Below, piece by piece: positions 50,881 to 60,116 of a stretch of DNA of 64,000 bases; the stretch's first letter is position 1, and every line of letters begins with the position of its first letter. Where the stretch lies: the NCBI GenBank assembly GCA_013032095.1, contig WQBJ01000002.1, forward strand, positions 317,501-381,500, written 5' to 3'. A program made the translations under genes and the position numbers. A model generated the notes under the pieces. That model was given only the letters and a program-made list of their open reading frames with translations. It made no database searches and was not told the DNA's origin. The stretch comes from Ruegeria atlantica. GTDB taxonomy: Bacteria > Pseudomonadota > Alphaproteobacteria > Rhodobacterales > Rhodobacteraceae.

Positions 50881-51834
50881 ATGATTCGTCGCAGCTTTCT
50901 TGCAGCACTGGCATTTGCCGCTGCTCTGCCACTGACGGCCTTGGCCGAAGCGCCGCTCAAAGTGGTCGCCACCACGGGCATGATTGCCGATGCAGCGCGT
51001 CAAGTTGGCGGTGATCAGGTTGAGGTGAAGGGCCTGATGGGTCCCGGCGTCGACCCGCATGCCTATCGTCAGACCCGCAGTGATATTGTGGCGATGACAC
51101 GCGCAGATCTTATCCTGTGGCATGGCTTGTACCTCGAGGCGCAGATGGAAAACTTCTTCCATGATCTCGAGCGCAAGCGCCCGGTTGTGGCCGTGGCCGA
51201 AGGGATCGACACATCCAAATTGCGCGCCCATGACGACTATGCAGACAAATACGACCCGCATGTATGGATGAGTCCCGCCCTGTGGCGCGATGTGGTGGTC
51301 GAAGTGCAAGAGGCCTTGACCGAAGCGCGCCCCGAGTCGGCCGACATCTTTGCCGCCAACGCGCAAACGCATCTGGCTGAAATCAACCAGTTAGAAGCTT
51401 ACGCCAAACAAGCACTGGTTGCTGTGCCTGAAAACAATCGCGTTTTGGTCACAGCGCATGATGCGTTTGGTTATTTCGGCGCCGAGTATGGCTATGAGGT
51501 AATGGGTATCCAAGGCATCTCGACCCAGTCCGAGGCTGGTTTGAACCGTATCGGAGAACTGGTGGATACGCTGGTCGACAAGCAGTTGAAAGCGGTGTTC
51601 GTGGAAAGCTCGGTGTCCGACCGGTCGATGCGCGCGCTGATCGAAGGGGCTGCGGCCAAAGGTCATGATGTGGGTGTCGGAGGAGAACTGTATTCCGACG
51701 CCATGGGCGAACCGGGCACCTATGAGGGCACCTATATCGGCATGCTGGATCACAACATAACCGTTATTGCCGGCGCGCTGGGCGCGGATGTGCCGGATCG
51801 CGGCATGAACGGCAAATTGTCGGCGGGGTTTTGA
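50881..51834 (+). CDS. sitA: manganese/zinc ABC transporter, substrate-binding protein
   Basis: The 317-residue protein has a signal peptide (residues 1-22, ending TALAEA) and the cluster A-I metal-binding protein features: GPGVDPHAYRQTRSD, YDPHVWMSP and VLVTAHDAFGYFGAEYG, which supply His ligands, and a late SDAMGE segment. The His-rich loop of zinc-specific ZnuA is absent, and two permeases follow, as in SitABCD/MntABC systems, which suggests manganese. The ATG at 50881 follows GGGGTCAG at slightly long spacing. Confidence 0.88.
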   Translation: MIRRSFLAALAFAAALPLTALAEAPLKVVATTGMIADAARQVGGDQVEVKGLMGPGVDPHAYRQTRSDIVAMTRADLILWHGLYLEAQMENFFHDLERKRPVVAVAEGIDTSKLRAHDDYADKYDPHVWMSPALWRDVVVEVQEALTEARPESADIFAANAQTHLAEINQLEAYAKQALVAVPENNRVLVTAHDAFGYFGAEYGYEVMGIQGISTQSEAGLNRIGELVDTLVDKQLKAVFVESSVSDRSMRALIEGAAAKGHDVGVGGELYSDAMGEPGTYEGTYIGMLDHNITVIAGALGADVPDRGMNGKLSAGF

Positions 51835-51837
51835 GAG

Positions 51838-52641
51838 ATGTTGGAACTGGCCGCTGATCAGGGAGTAACAATTTCCGAGCAGAGCTTGGAAAACAGCCCT
51901 CTGGCCATTCGCGGCCTGACCGTCTCCTACGGGCAGAAGCCTGCGGTGTTCTCGGTGGATATGACCGTGCAGCCCGGCGCGATGACAGCCATTATTGGCC
52001 CGAACGGGGCGGGCAAATCGACCCTGCTCAAGGCCGCTTTGGGGGTTGTGTCGCCACTATCTGGGCAAGTCACTGTTTATGGTAAACCGCTGGAACAACA
52101 ACGCGCCCGCATCGCTTATGTGCCGCAACGCGCCAGCGTCGACTGGGATTTCCCGACCCGCGTGATTGATGTTGTCCTTATGGGCCTGTCCCGGCAATTG
52201 GGCTTGCTGGGACGTATTCGTGCGCGGCACATGTCGCGCGCGATGGATTGCCTGAACCGTGTCGGCATGCGCGATTTCGCAAAGCGTCAGATTGGCCAGC
52301 TTTCGGGCGGTCAGCAGCAACGGGTCTTTCTGGCCCGCGCGCTGGCACAGGAAGCGGACCTTTACTTGCTGGACGAGCCCTTTGCGGGCGTCGATGCGGC
52401 AACGGAAAAAGCCATCATCGCCGTGCTGAAGTCTTTGAAAGAGGCAGGCAAGACCGTGGTTGTCGTGCATCACGATCTGGCCACCGTTACCGACTATTTT
52501 GACCATGTCTTCCTGATCAACACTCGCAAAGTGGCCGAAGGTCCGGTGGCAGAGGCCTTCACAGCCGAAACCCTGCAATCGGCCTATGGAGGCCGTTTGG
52601 CCACCGCTCAGATCGACCAGATTTCACGCGCGCTGGGGTAG
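51838..52641 (+). CDS. sitB: manganese ABC transporter, ATP-binding protein
   Basis: The 267-residue protein has Walker A GPNGAGKST, signature LSGGQQQRVFLARAL, Walker B LYLLDEPFAGVD and the switch His in VVVHHDL. An N-terminal extension of about 20 residues precedes the ABC fold. The ATG is 4 nt from the sitA stop, and the next gene starts 6 nt after its own stop, so the four genes form one operon. Confidence 0.92.
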   Translation: MLELAADQGVTISEQSLENSPLAIRGLTVSYGQKPAVFSVDMTVQPGAMTAIIGPNGAGKSTLLKAALGVVSPLSGQVTVYGKPLEQQRARIAYVPQRASVDWDFPTRVIDVVLMGLSRQLGLLGRIRARHMSRAMDCLNRVGMRDFAKRQIGQLSGGQQQRVFLARALAQEADLYLLDEPFAGVDAATEKAIIAVLKSLKEAGKTVVVVHHDLATVTDYFDHVFLINTRKVAEGPVAEAFTAETLQSAYGGRLATAQIDQISRALG

Positions 52642-52647
52642 TGAAGC

Positions 52648-53853
52648 ATGCTTTGGGACGCACTGACCCTACAGCTGGGCTACAACGCCACGCTGGTTGC
52701 CATTGGTGCGACCTTGTTGGGGATTTCGGCCGGAGTTACTGGCACTTTTCTGTTTCTACGTAAACGCGCGCTGGTCAGCGATGCGATCAGTCACGCAACG
52801 CTGCCGGGCGTGTGTCTCGGCTTTATGGTGCTGGTCGCCTTTGGGGGCGACGGGCGCAACCTTATCGGCCTGCTGGCTGGATCTGCGGTCTCGGCCTGGA
52901 TTGGCCTTTTGTGCATGAACTGGCTGACGCGCCGCACGCGACTGGCCGAAGACGCCGCCATTGGTGCAGTTCTCTCCGTCTTCTTCGGTTTAGGCATCGT
53001 CCTTTTGACGGTAATACAAACGATGGGTGTCGGACGTCAGGCCGGGCTGGAAGGGTTCCTGCTGGGCTCGACTGCCGGGATGCTCTGGGCCGATGCTCTG
53101 ATCATCGCGATTGGAGGGGCGGCGACGCTGGCCTTGGTGATGATCATCCGCCGCCCGATGACCATGGTCGCCTTTGACCCGGAATACGCAGCGGCGCGAG
53201 GGTTGCCGGTGCATCGCGTAGACCTTGCGATGATGGGGCTGGTAATGGCCGTCACCGTGGTCGGCCTGAAAATCGTCGGACTTATCCTGATCGTGGCGCT
53301 GCTGATCATTCCGCCGGTGACCGCGCGGTTCTGGACTGAACGTTCGGACCGGGTGGTGCTGCTGGCCGGTCTGTCGGGAGGTCTGGCCGGGTATCTGGGG
53401 GCGGCGCTGTCGGCCTCAGCACCGAACCTGCCCACGGGTCCGATCATCGTTCTAGTCAGTTTCGCTTTCTTTGCCCTGTCTCTGTTGTTTGCGCCCGTCC
53501 GGGGTGTTCTGGCTGCGGTGCTGCAACATCTGAAGTTCCAGCGCCGGGTACATATCCGTCAGGGTTTGCTGGCGCTGGCGCAGGATCAGAAGATCTATGA
53601 ACCGCTGACTCTGCGCCTGCTGAAACGTGCCGGGCTGGCCCGCGCCGATGGCGTCGCCACCGAGACTGGCAAAGCCCGCGCCGCCAAAGCCCTGCGTGAT
53701 GAGAAGCGGTGGGAGGTCGTCCGCGCCGATCAGGCGCATGAGGCGACGGCGGCGCTCTACGACGGGTTGCGTGACATCGAGACCGTTCTGACACGCGACC
53801 AGATCGCCGAGATTGACCGCCAGATCGGTGGCCCGCAGGGAGTGCCTTCATGA
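52648..53853 (+). CDS. sitC: manganese ABC transporter permease with C-terminal soluble extension
   Basis: The first 290 residues form a metal ABC permease (FLRKRALVSDAISHATLPGVC; VGLKIVGLILIVALLIIPP). The last ~110 residues are a cytoplasmic extension (HLKFQRRVHIRQGLLALAQ, then LTLRLLKRAGLARADG) that resembles a winged-helix DNA-binding or DtxR-like fold. Many single permeases of the family have no such tail. It may sense metal or dock a partner, which is speculation. Its stop overlaps the sitD start (ATGA). Confidence 0.88.
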   Translation: MLWDALTLQLGYNATLVAIGATLLGISAGVTGTFLFLRKRALVSDAISHATLPGVCLGFMVLVAFGGDGRNLIGLLAGSAVSAWIGLLCMNWLTRRTRLAEDAAIGAVLSVFFGLGIVLLTVIQTMGVGRQAGLEGFLLGSTAGMLWADALIIAIGGAATLALVMIIRRPMTMVAFDPEYAAARGLPVHRVDLAMMGLVMAVTVVGLKIVGLILIVALLIIPPVTARFWTERSDRVVLLAGLSGGLAGYLGAALSASAPNLPTGPIIVLVSFAFFALSLLFAPVRGVLAAVLQHLKFQRRVHIRQGLLALAQDQKIYEPLTLRLLKRAGLARADGVATETGKARAAKALRDEKRWEVVRADQAHEATAALYDGLRDIETVLTRDQIAEIDRQIGGPQGVPS

Positions 53854-54779
53854 GTGGTGAAGAATTTGTTCCCCTGTCCCTGACGCCTTTGCTGATCGGC
53901 ACCTTTGCGGCGATTGCCTGCGCGTTGCCCGGAAATTTTCTGGTGCTGCGCAAACAAGCCCTGATCGGGGATGCGATAAGCCACGTGGTGCTGCCCGGTA
54001 TTGTGGTGGCCTTTCTGGTGACAGGAGCGATCTCGACATGGCCGATGATGCTGGGTGCGGCAGGTGCCTCCATTGTGGCGGTGGTGATGATCGAAGCTAT
54101 CCGGCGGCTGGGTCAAATCGAACCGGGGGCCGCGATGGGCGTGGTGTTCACCACCATGTTCGCGGGCGGTGTGCTGCTTCTGGAACAGACTGATACTTCG
54201 ACCGTGCATCTGGACGTGGAACATGCGCTTTACGGCAACCTGGAAAGTCTGATCTGGTTGGACGCCGTGGGGTGGTCGTCGCTGATGGACCTAACGGCTT
54301 TGGCCGGCCTGCCGCCGGAACTGCCGCGTATTGCGCTGACACTGGTAGGTGTGATCCTGTTCATCTGGCTGTTCTGGCGTCCGCTGAAAATTTCTACCTT
54401 TGATGAGGGATTTGCCCGTACCATAGGCATTCGCACCGGCGCGCTGGGTTTGGCTTTGGTAATCGTCGCAGCGATCTCTGCCGTGGCTGCTTTTGACGCG
54501 GTGGGATCGATCATCGTGATCGCCATGTTCATCTGCCCTCCGGCGGCAGCCCGTATGATGACCAATCGACTGGAAACCCAGATCACCTGGAGCGTCGTCT
54601 TTGCCGTCCTGTCAGCGACCTCGGGTTATGTTCTGGCGGGCTATGGGCCGCTTTGGCTGGGGGGATCGGACGCCGTCAGCGCAGCAGGGATGATTGCGAC
54701 CATGTCCGGTCTGATACTGGCAGGTGCTGCGCTGTGGGGGCCGTGCCGCACCCGGGCCGGAGCGCCCAGCACCGTTTGA
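53850..54779 (+). CDS. sitD: manganese ABC transporter permease
   Basis: The 309-residue protein is a second metal ABC permease with about eight membrane segments: FLVLRKQALIGDAISHVVLPG at the coupling helix region and AFDAVGSIIVIAMFICPPAAAR in the core. Two different permeases in series point to a heterodimeric channel as in SitCD. It ends the operon; 281 nt with a long inverted repeat separate it from mutL. Confidence 0.9.
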   Translation: MSGEEFVPLSLTPLLIGTFAAIACALPGNFLVLRKQALIGDAISHVVLPGIVVAFLVTGAISTWPMMLGAAGASIVAVVMIEAIRRLGQIEPGAAMGVVFTTMFAGGVLLLEQTDTSTVHLDVEHALYGNLESLIWLDAVGWSSLMDLTALAGLPPELPRIALTLVGVILFIWLFWRPLKISTFDEGFARTIGIRTGALGLALVIVAAISAVAAFDAVGSIIVIAMFICPPAAARMMTNRLETQITWSVVFAVLSATSGYVLAGYGPLWLGGSDAVSAAGMIATMSGLILAGAALWGPCRTRAGAPSTV

Positions 54780-54927
54780 TACAGCGTAATCCCGCTGCTG
54801 CTACACGCGGGTCGTCGGCTGAAAATTGCCCAGAATTTAAGCACCGGCAGAGTTAATCACCACGATCCCGTTTTTCGTGTTAGGTCCCCCGCTATTAAAA
54901 TCTGAATGACCACCACTCACTTCGGAT

Positions 54928-54991
54928 CGTTCGGACAATCTCGCTCAAGTTCGCCTTGTGTTAACATCGGCGCCGCGAGATTGTTCGAACG
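54928..54991. repeat. inverted repeat with 17-nt arms upstream of mutL
   Basis: Left arm CGTTCGGACAATCTCGC (54928-54944) and right arm GCGAGATTGTTCGAACG (54975-54991) pair at 16 of 17 positions, the exception being a G-U wobble. The 30-nt loop contains TTAACATCGG. There is no T run. It could be an RNA hairpin in the mutL leader, a sitD terminator, or a protein site. Confidence 0.65.
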
Positions 54992-55060
54992 CCCCCTCCT
55001 TAAAAATAGAGAAACCTAAGCAGTGGCAGAATCGTGCGCGCCTGTGCTAGGTCTGGTGGT

Positions 55061-56920
55061 ATGGCACAGGCGAACCCCAATATCAGCGAAAACCGCCCCG
55101 TGATCCGGCAGCTCGACGATGCTGCCATCAACCGTATTGCGGCGGGTGAAGTGGTGGAGCGTCCAGCCTCGGCAGTCAAAGAACTGGTCGAGAATGCAAT
55201 CGACGCCGGGGCGACCCGGGTTGCCATCGACATTGCCGATGGCGGCAAAACCTTGATTCGCGTTACCGACGATGGCTGCGGAATTTCGGCAGAAGATTTG
55301 CCGCTGGCGTTGTCACGTCATGCAACGTCGAAGATCGATGGCTCGGACCTGCTGAACATCCACACCTTTGGTTTCCGGGGTGAGGCATTGCCGTCTCTGG
55401 GGGCCGTCGGTCGGCTGGCCATCACAAGTCGGGTTCCGGGAGCGGATGCTGCACAGATACACGTGGCGGGCGGTAAGATGGAGGCAGTAAAACCAGCTGC
55501 CCTGCGCGCGGGTACAGTGGTGGAGTTGCGCGATCTGTTCTTTGCCACACCCGCGCGGCTGAAATTCATGCGTACCGACCGGGCCGAGGCACAGGCGATC
55601 ACCGACACCGTCAAGCGCCTCGCCATGGCCGAGCCCGCCATAACCTTCACTCTGCGCGATGTCACAGGCGGGGGCGAGGGCCGAGTAACCTTCCGTGCCG
55701 ATCGCGAAAACGGCGATTTGTTCGACGCGTTGCATGCCCGTCTGGCCCGTGTGATCGGGCGCGAGTTTGCAGAGAATGCGTTGCAGATCGACGCATCGCG
55801 CGAGGGTATTAGGCTTTATGGTTACGCCGCCCTGCCGACCTATTCCAGAGGGGCTGCGGTCGCCCAGTATCTGTTCGTCAACGGTCGTCCTGTGCGAGAC
55901 AAGATGCTGACCGGTGCTTTGCGTGCCGCCTATTTCGACTTCCTTAGCCGCGACCGGCATCCGGCGGCGGCGTTGTTCATCGACTGTGACCCCACGCTGG
56001 TCGATGTGAACGTGCACCCGGCCAAATCCGAGGTACGGTTCCGCGATCACGGCGTGGCGCGGGGGCTGATTATCTCGGCCCTGCGGCATGCATTGGCCGA
56101 GGCAGGGCATCGGGCCTCGACTACCGTGGCCAATGCAACTCTGGGCGCGATGCGACCCGAACCGACCCAACCCACGCCTGCACGGGTGTATCAGATGGAC
56201 CGGCCCTCGCCGGCGGCGCGTCAGGCTGCTTTTCAGGCGCAGGCGCCGGGGTTTGCCGAGCTGTCCCGTGATTACAGCGGCAGCGTCGTGGACCCGGCTG
56301 CGGCAGCTCCGGTCGCGGTCGAAGAACCGGCACCGCAAGATCTGCCCTTGGGGGCTGCGCGCGGGCAGGTGCATGAGAATTACATCATCGCCCAGACAAC
56401 CGATGGCTTGGTCATTGTCGACCAGCACGCAGCGCATGAGCGGCTGGTTTATGAGAAACTGAAGACCCAAATGGCCGAGAATGGCGTGGCCGCGCAGGCG
56501 CTGTTGATCCCTGAAATCGTTGAGCTTTCGGAAGGTGACTGCGCGCGTCTGATGGCGGTGGCTGATGACCTGTCGCGCCTGGGCCTGACACTGGAACCCT
56601 TTGGTGGTGGAGCCATCGCCGTGCGCGAAACACCTGCCATTCTGGGCGAGGTCGACGCCCGTGCAATGATCCTGGATATCCTCGACGAACTGGCTGATCA
56701 GGGCGAAAGCCAAACGGTACAAGCGCGAATCGAGGCGATCCTCAGCCGGGTGGCCTGCCACGGCTCTGTCCGCTCGGGCCGCCGGATGCGAGCCGAGGAA
56801 ATGAACGCACTGCTGCGCGAGATGGAGGCGACACCCCATTCCGGCCAGTGCAACCACGGGCGGCCCACATATGTCGAGTTGAAGCTGAGCGATATCGAAC
56901 GTCTGTTTGGGCGCAGTTGA
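55061..56920 (+). CDS. mutL: DNA mismatch repair protein MutL
   Basis: The 619-residue protein has the GHKL ATPase N-terminus: [38 protein letters not shown] and [16 protein letters not shown]; then a linker (residues ~330-440) rich in Pro/Ala; and the C-terminal dimerisation domain with [14 protein letters not shown] and [14 protein letters not shown]. The DQHA-x2-E-x4-E endonuclease motif appears intact as [12 protein letters not shown], as in the many bacteria lacking MutH. The ATG at 55061 was taken; a GTG upstream (55034) is in frame. Confidence 0.93.
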   Translation: MAQANPNISENRPVIRQLDDAAINRIAAGEVVERPASAVKELVENAIDAGATRVAIDIADGGKTLIRVTDDGCGISAEDLPLALSRHATSKIDGSDLLNIHTFGFRGEALPSLGAVGRLAITSRVPGADAAQIHVAGGKMEAVKPAALRAGTVVELRDLFFATPARLKFMRTDRAEAQAITDTVKRLAMAEPAITFTLRDVTGGGEGRVTFRADRENGDLFDALHARLARVIGREFAENALQIDASREGIRLYGYAALPTYSRGAAVAQYLFVNGRPVRDKMLTGALRAAYFDFLSRDRHPAAALFIDCDPTLVDVNVHPAKSEVRFRDHGVARGLIISALRHALAEAGHRASTTVANATLGAMRPEPTQPTPARVYQMDRPSPAARQAAFQAQAPGFAELSRDYSGSVVDPAAAAPVAVEEPAPQDLPLGAARGQVHENYIIAQTTDGLVIVDQHAAHERLVYEKLKTQMAENGVAAQALLIPEIVELSEGDCARLMAVADDLSRLGLTLEPFGGGAIAVRETPAILGEVDARAMILDILDELADQGESQTVQARIEAILSRVACHGSVRSGRRMRAEEMNALLREMEATPHSGQCNHGRPTYVELKLSDIERLFGRS

Positions 56921-56972
56921 TGGCGTGGCCTTGCCGGGCTATGAAGAATAAAACAAGAACATCTGAGGCGAC

Positions 56973-58202
56973 ATGATCGAGATTGCCGGTACCCAATATG
57001 CGCTGAACGACCCCGTTATTCTGACCGTGGGCGGGGTGGTGGCGCTGATCCTGTTGCTGCTGTTCCTGTCGTTGCGGGCGGCCAACCGCTCGGCCAGGAT
57101 GGCGGAACCTCTGGCGCGGCAGATGGCGCATTTGGGCCAGCATGTGCAGCAGTTGGGGCAGGGGCAGGAACAGCTGCGCGGCGGGTTGCAGCACGTCTCG
57201 GACACGCAGGCCAATGCGCAGGTGCAAGTGATCCAGACGGTTGAATCGCGCCTGTCTTCGGTGCAGCAGCAGATGAATGACCGGTTGGCGGATAACGCCA
57301 TGAAATCCGCCCGTGCTTTGGCCGAGATGCAGGAGCGGATGAAGGAATCGCTGCATGGCTCGTCCAAGCAAACCGCGACCTCGCTGACTCAGTTGCAGGA
57401 ACGTCTGGCGGCCATAGACAAGGCGCAGGACAATATTACCAAACTGTCGGGCGATGTGCTGTCGCTGCAGGATATCCTTTCGAACAAACAGACCCGGGGC
57501 GCTTTTGGGGAAATCCAACTGAACGATATCGTGTCCAAGGCGTTGCCTTCAGACAGTTTCCAGTTGCAGGCGACCTTGTCGAATGGGCGGCGTGCGGATT
57601 GCCTGATCCACCTGCCCAACCCTCCGGGGCCAATCGTGATCGACAGTAAATTCCCGCTGGAGGCCTATGAGGCGCTGATCGGCTCGACCAACGACGCGGA
57701 ACTTAAGGCGGCGGTTCAGATGTTTCGCAGCACGGTGCGCAAGCACATCACCGATATCGCCGAGAAGTACATTCTGGACGGCGAAACCGCCGATGGCGCG
57801 CTGATGTTTCTGCCGTCCGAGGCTGTCTATGCCGAGTTGCATGCCAAGTTTCCCGAACTGGTGCAGGAAAGCTTTTCGAAGCGTGTCTGGATCGTCTCGC
57901 CCACCACCTGCATGGCAACATTGAACACGATGCGAGCAATCCTGAAAGATGCCCGCATGCGCGAACAGGCCGGAGCTATCCGTAAAGAACTGGGCATGCT
58001 GCACAAGGATGTAGAGCGGCTGGGCGACCGTGTTTCCAATCTGGATCGGCATTTCGGTCAGGCAGCGAAGGATATCTCGGAAATCAAGATCAGCGCCGAA
58101 AAGGCCGGACGCCGGGCGCAGCGGTTGGACAATTTCGATTTCGAGGAACTGGCCCCGGACGATCACACCAACGTCGTGCCCTTGGGCAAGACCGAGGGTT
58201 AG
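56973..58202 (+). CDS. rmuC: DNA recombination protein RmuC
   Basis: The 409-residue protein has an N-terminal membrane segment (VGGVVALILLLLFLSLRAA), a long coiled coil (residues 45-155, rich in Gln/Leu), and the RmuC nuclease-like domain (FGEIQLNDIVSKALP; ADCLIHLPNPPGPIVIDSKFPLEAYE; VWIVSPTTCMATLNTM). RmuC limits recombination between inverted repeats. It starts 52 nt after mutL and likely shares its transcript. Confidence 0.92.
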   Translation: MIEIAGTQYALNDPVILTVGGVVALILLLLFLSLRAANRSARMAEPLARQMAHLGQHVQQLGQGQEQLRGGLQHVSDTQANAQVQVIQTVESRLSSVQQQMNDRLADNAMKSARALAEMQERMKESLHGSSKQTATSLTQLQERLAAIDKAQDNITKLSGDVLSLQDILSNKQTRGAFGEIQLNDIVSKALPSDSFQLQATLSNGRRADCLIHLPNPPGPIVIDSKFPLEAYEALIGSTNDAELKAAVQMFRSTVRKHITDIAEKYILDGETADGALMFLPSEAVYAELHAKFPELVQESFSKRVWIVSPTTCMATLNTMRAILKDARMREQAGAIRKELGMLHKDVERLGDRVSNLDRHFGQAAKDISEIKISAEKAGRRAQRLDNFDFEELAPDDHTNVVPLGKTEG

Positions 58203-58205
58203 GCC

Positions 58206-58610
58206 CTACTGGATTGACAGATCCAGATTGTAGCCGACCGTTTTTCCGGTATCGCGGTCATTGCCCATCAGATAGACGCGGATCGTGTAATCCCCGTCCT
58301 CGGGCAGGTCGATCCGGGCTGTGTTGCCATTTATCGACCCGTTGTAGATCGCAACGCCATCGCTTCCCGGCGGCAGGATGTTGAAATAGATCACGCCATT
58401 TCCATTGGTATCGCTGACTTGAAGCTCGGCAAACATTTCCTGACCAGCCTGCGCACCCAGAGTGTAATCGAAGTATTCATCTCCGGTGATCGTACCATTG
58501 ACCATGGTACCGAAATTGCCGGGTTCGAATTTAACTTCGGCTGCGCGTTGTGCCCATGCCGCGCCCGCCAGGGTGGCTAAAAAAGCAGTCAGTATGAATT
58601 GCGTTTTCAT
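58206..58610 (-). CDS. periplasmic protein with lysozyme-inhibitor-like (PliI) features
   Basis: The 134-residue protein has a signal peptide (residues 1-20, ending AAWAQ). The mature part is a small beta-sandwich-like sequence: GTITGDEYFDYTLGAQAGQ, VIYFNILPPGSDG, then LPEDGDYTIRVYLMGNDRD. The last stretch resembles the RVYLM region of PliI-type lysozyme inhibitors and of pre-peptidase-like domains. Either identity is uncertain. It is convergent with rmuC (4 nt apart) and downstream of chrR, so it might be in the sigma-E operon. Confidence 0.68.
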   Translation of the reverse strand: MKTQFILTAFLATLAGAAWAQRAAEVKFEPGNFGTMVNGTITGDEYFDYTLGAQAGQEMFAELQVSDTNGNGVIYFNILPPGSDGVAIYNGSINGNTARIDLPEDGDYTIRVYLMGNDRDTGKTVGYNLDLSIQ

Positions 58611-58653
58611 GGTCGACTCCCAACAGGTTGCTAGGGCTGTGTAGCACGGAAAC

Positions 58654-59304
58654 TCAGATTCGCAGGAATGGCTGGAACAGACGTGGCATCAACTTGTTGA
58701 ACTTCAGAGGAGCATCAGTAACGGCCAGACAGATGCAATCCTCTGAAAAATCGGCTGTCGGCGTGTGATGCAGGTCTTCGTCTGCGATCTCGACATCGCC
58801 ACGAGCAAAGTGATCGACCTCATCCGAGAACGCACCCTGCAGAACCATCGTCAGTTCTATGCCGTTGTGGCTATGGTCGGGCACGGCGGCACCAGCTGGA
58901 ATAAACAGCAGGCGAGCGGTCGCCTCGCTTGTCGTCGGCAGTATTGCTTGTTTCACCCCCATGCCGATAGGCCGCCATTTTATGTCGTTTACATCTCCGC
59001 CCACATAGTCCTGCAAGGGAGCAGGAAGAACAGAACAACTGGGACGCGGCGGTTTGGCAATCGGGACGCCCTTTGCAATCAGCGCCATCGTTGCGGCCAA
59101 AGCGTCTTCACTCATGCTGGCAGTAGATTCCTGATCCTGCAGAACACAGCCTCCAACGGCATCAAAGCTCTCCGCCCGGGCGCGGCAATGGTCGCACAGG
59201 GACAAATGCGTTGCGACCATCAGGTCAAACGCCTCGGGCAGTGTACCCGCGGCATAAGCCATCAGCAGGTCGTCTGTCAGGTGATGTTTGATCTCGTTGC
59301 TCAT
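58654..59304 (-). CDS. chrR: anti-sigma factor ChrR
   Basis: The 216-residue protein has an N-terminal zinc anti-sigma domain and a C-terminal cupin. Zinc ligand candidates H8, H33, C37, C40 and cupin ligand candidates H144, H146, E150, H180 sit at constant offsets from R. sphaeroides ChrR (H6, H31, C35, C38; H141, H143, E147, H177). ChrR holds RpoE inactive until singlet oxygen or organic peroxide triggers release through the cupin. It begins 9 nt after the rpoE stop. Confidence 0.93.
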   Translation of the reverse strand: MSNEIKHHLTDDLLMAYAAGTLPEAFDLMVATHLSLCDHCRARAESFDAVGGCVLQDQESTASMSEDALAATMALIAKGVPIAKPPRPSCSVLPAPLQDYVGGDVNDIKWRPIGMGVKQAILPTTSEATARLLFIPAGAAVPDHSHNGIELTMVLQGAFSDEVDHFARGDVEIADEDLHHTPTADFSEDCICLAVTDAPLKFNKLMPRLFQPFLRI

Positions 59305-59313
59305 CTCATCATC

Positions 59314-59871
59314 TCAATGCATCGCGTGGCGCAAGCGGTCTAGCGCCAGCCGTATCCGTGATTTGATCGTGCCCAGCGGTAACCCGGTCTGCGAGGCGAT
59401 CTCGCGGTGGCTAAGGTCGCCAAAATAGGCTTTTTCGATCAGTTCTCTTTGCGCCTCGGGCAACGCCGCCATGGCGTCACGCAGCTGCGCGGTTTCCTGT
59501 TGCAGCGCCAACACGTCGTCCTGGTCCGGTTCCGCCTCGGGACCCCACCCCAGATCCTCGGGTTCGGGTCGGCGTTGTTTGCGCAGGACGTCGATGCGCT
59601 TGTTCCTTGCGATCGTGAACACCCAGGTGGCCACGGTCGCACGGGCGGGATCGAAAAGATGGGCCTTGTGCCATAAGGTCGCCATAACTTCTTGCGCGCA
59701 CTCTTCGGCCAGCGTAGCATCGGACCCTGACTTGATCAGGAACGCCTTGATACGGGGCGCGAAATGCTGGAACAGCTCGGCAAAGGCCGCCTGGTCCTGC
59801 GCGTCCCGAATGCGTTTAACGTGGCTCACCCACTCAGTTCTGGTTTCGCAACTGCCGTTCGCTTTGTTCAC
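59314..59871 (-). CDS. rpoE: ECF sigma factor RpoE (singlet-oxygen response)
   Basis: The product has sigma region 2 (FAELFQHFAPRIKAFLIKSG; CAQEVMATLWHKAHLFDP; WVFTIARNKRIDVLRKQ) and region 4 (LPEAQRELIEKAYFGDLSHREIASQTGLPLGTIKSR), very like R. sphaeroides RpoE. I choose a GTG start at 59869-59871, which has AGGGG about 8 nt upstream and fits the family N-terminus; an ATG at 59970 would put the start just 4 nt after a sigma-E-like -10 element. Length is 185 residues. It forms an operon with chrR and seems autoregulated. Confidence 0.9.
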   Translation of the reverse strand: MNKANGSCETRTEWVSHVKRIRDAQDQAAFAELFQHFAPRIKAFLIKSGSDATLAEECAQEVMATLWHKAHLFDPARATVATWVFTIARNKRIDVLRKQRRPEPEDLGWGPEAEPDQDDVLALQQETAQLRDAMAALPEAQRELIEKAYFGDLSHREIASQTGLPLGTIKSRIRLALDRLRHAMH

Positions 59872-59974
59872 CGGCTTGCCCCTGAAGCGTTTCTTCTCGC
59901 GCCAAGGTTTCAGAGCAGGCCCGTCGGCCGCCGGTTCATCCAAGGTCACGGTATCGATCTCGGTAAACATAACC

Positions 59975-60004
59975 ACATTACGCGGGTTGGCCCAAGCCGG
60001 ATCA
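59975..60004 (-). promoter_or_regulatory. candidate sigma-E promoter of rpoE-chrR
   Basis: On the minus strand: TGATCC (59999-60004), an 18-nt spacer, then TAATGT (59975-59980). TGATCC is the known -35 of R. sphaeroides sigma-E promoters. The start of transcription would lie near 59968, giving a leader of about 97 nt before the GTG. Confidence 0.65.
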
Positions 60005-60020
60005 CTTTCGTTAGTGTTTT

Positions 60021-60050
60021 TGATCCGAATTGGGCTAATTATCGTAGTAA
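60021..60050 (+). promoter_or_regulatory. candidate sigma-E promoter of the DUF1365 gene
   Basis: On the plus strand: TGATCC (60021-60026), an 18-nt spacer, then TAGTAA (60045-60050). It has the same -35 and spacing as the rpoE promoter on the other strand; the two -35 boxes are 16 nt apart. Confidence 0.6.
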
Positions 60051-60116
60051 ATGATACACACAGACGGGAAAAAGAAAGCCGTCTGAACAGTTTGCGGGTA
60101 AGTTGGGGAACGCGGA

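Noticed and set aside
55313-56857. 514-codon frame opposite mutL
   Set aside because: Antisense frame; mutL motifs are clear on the plus strand.
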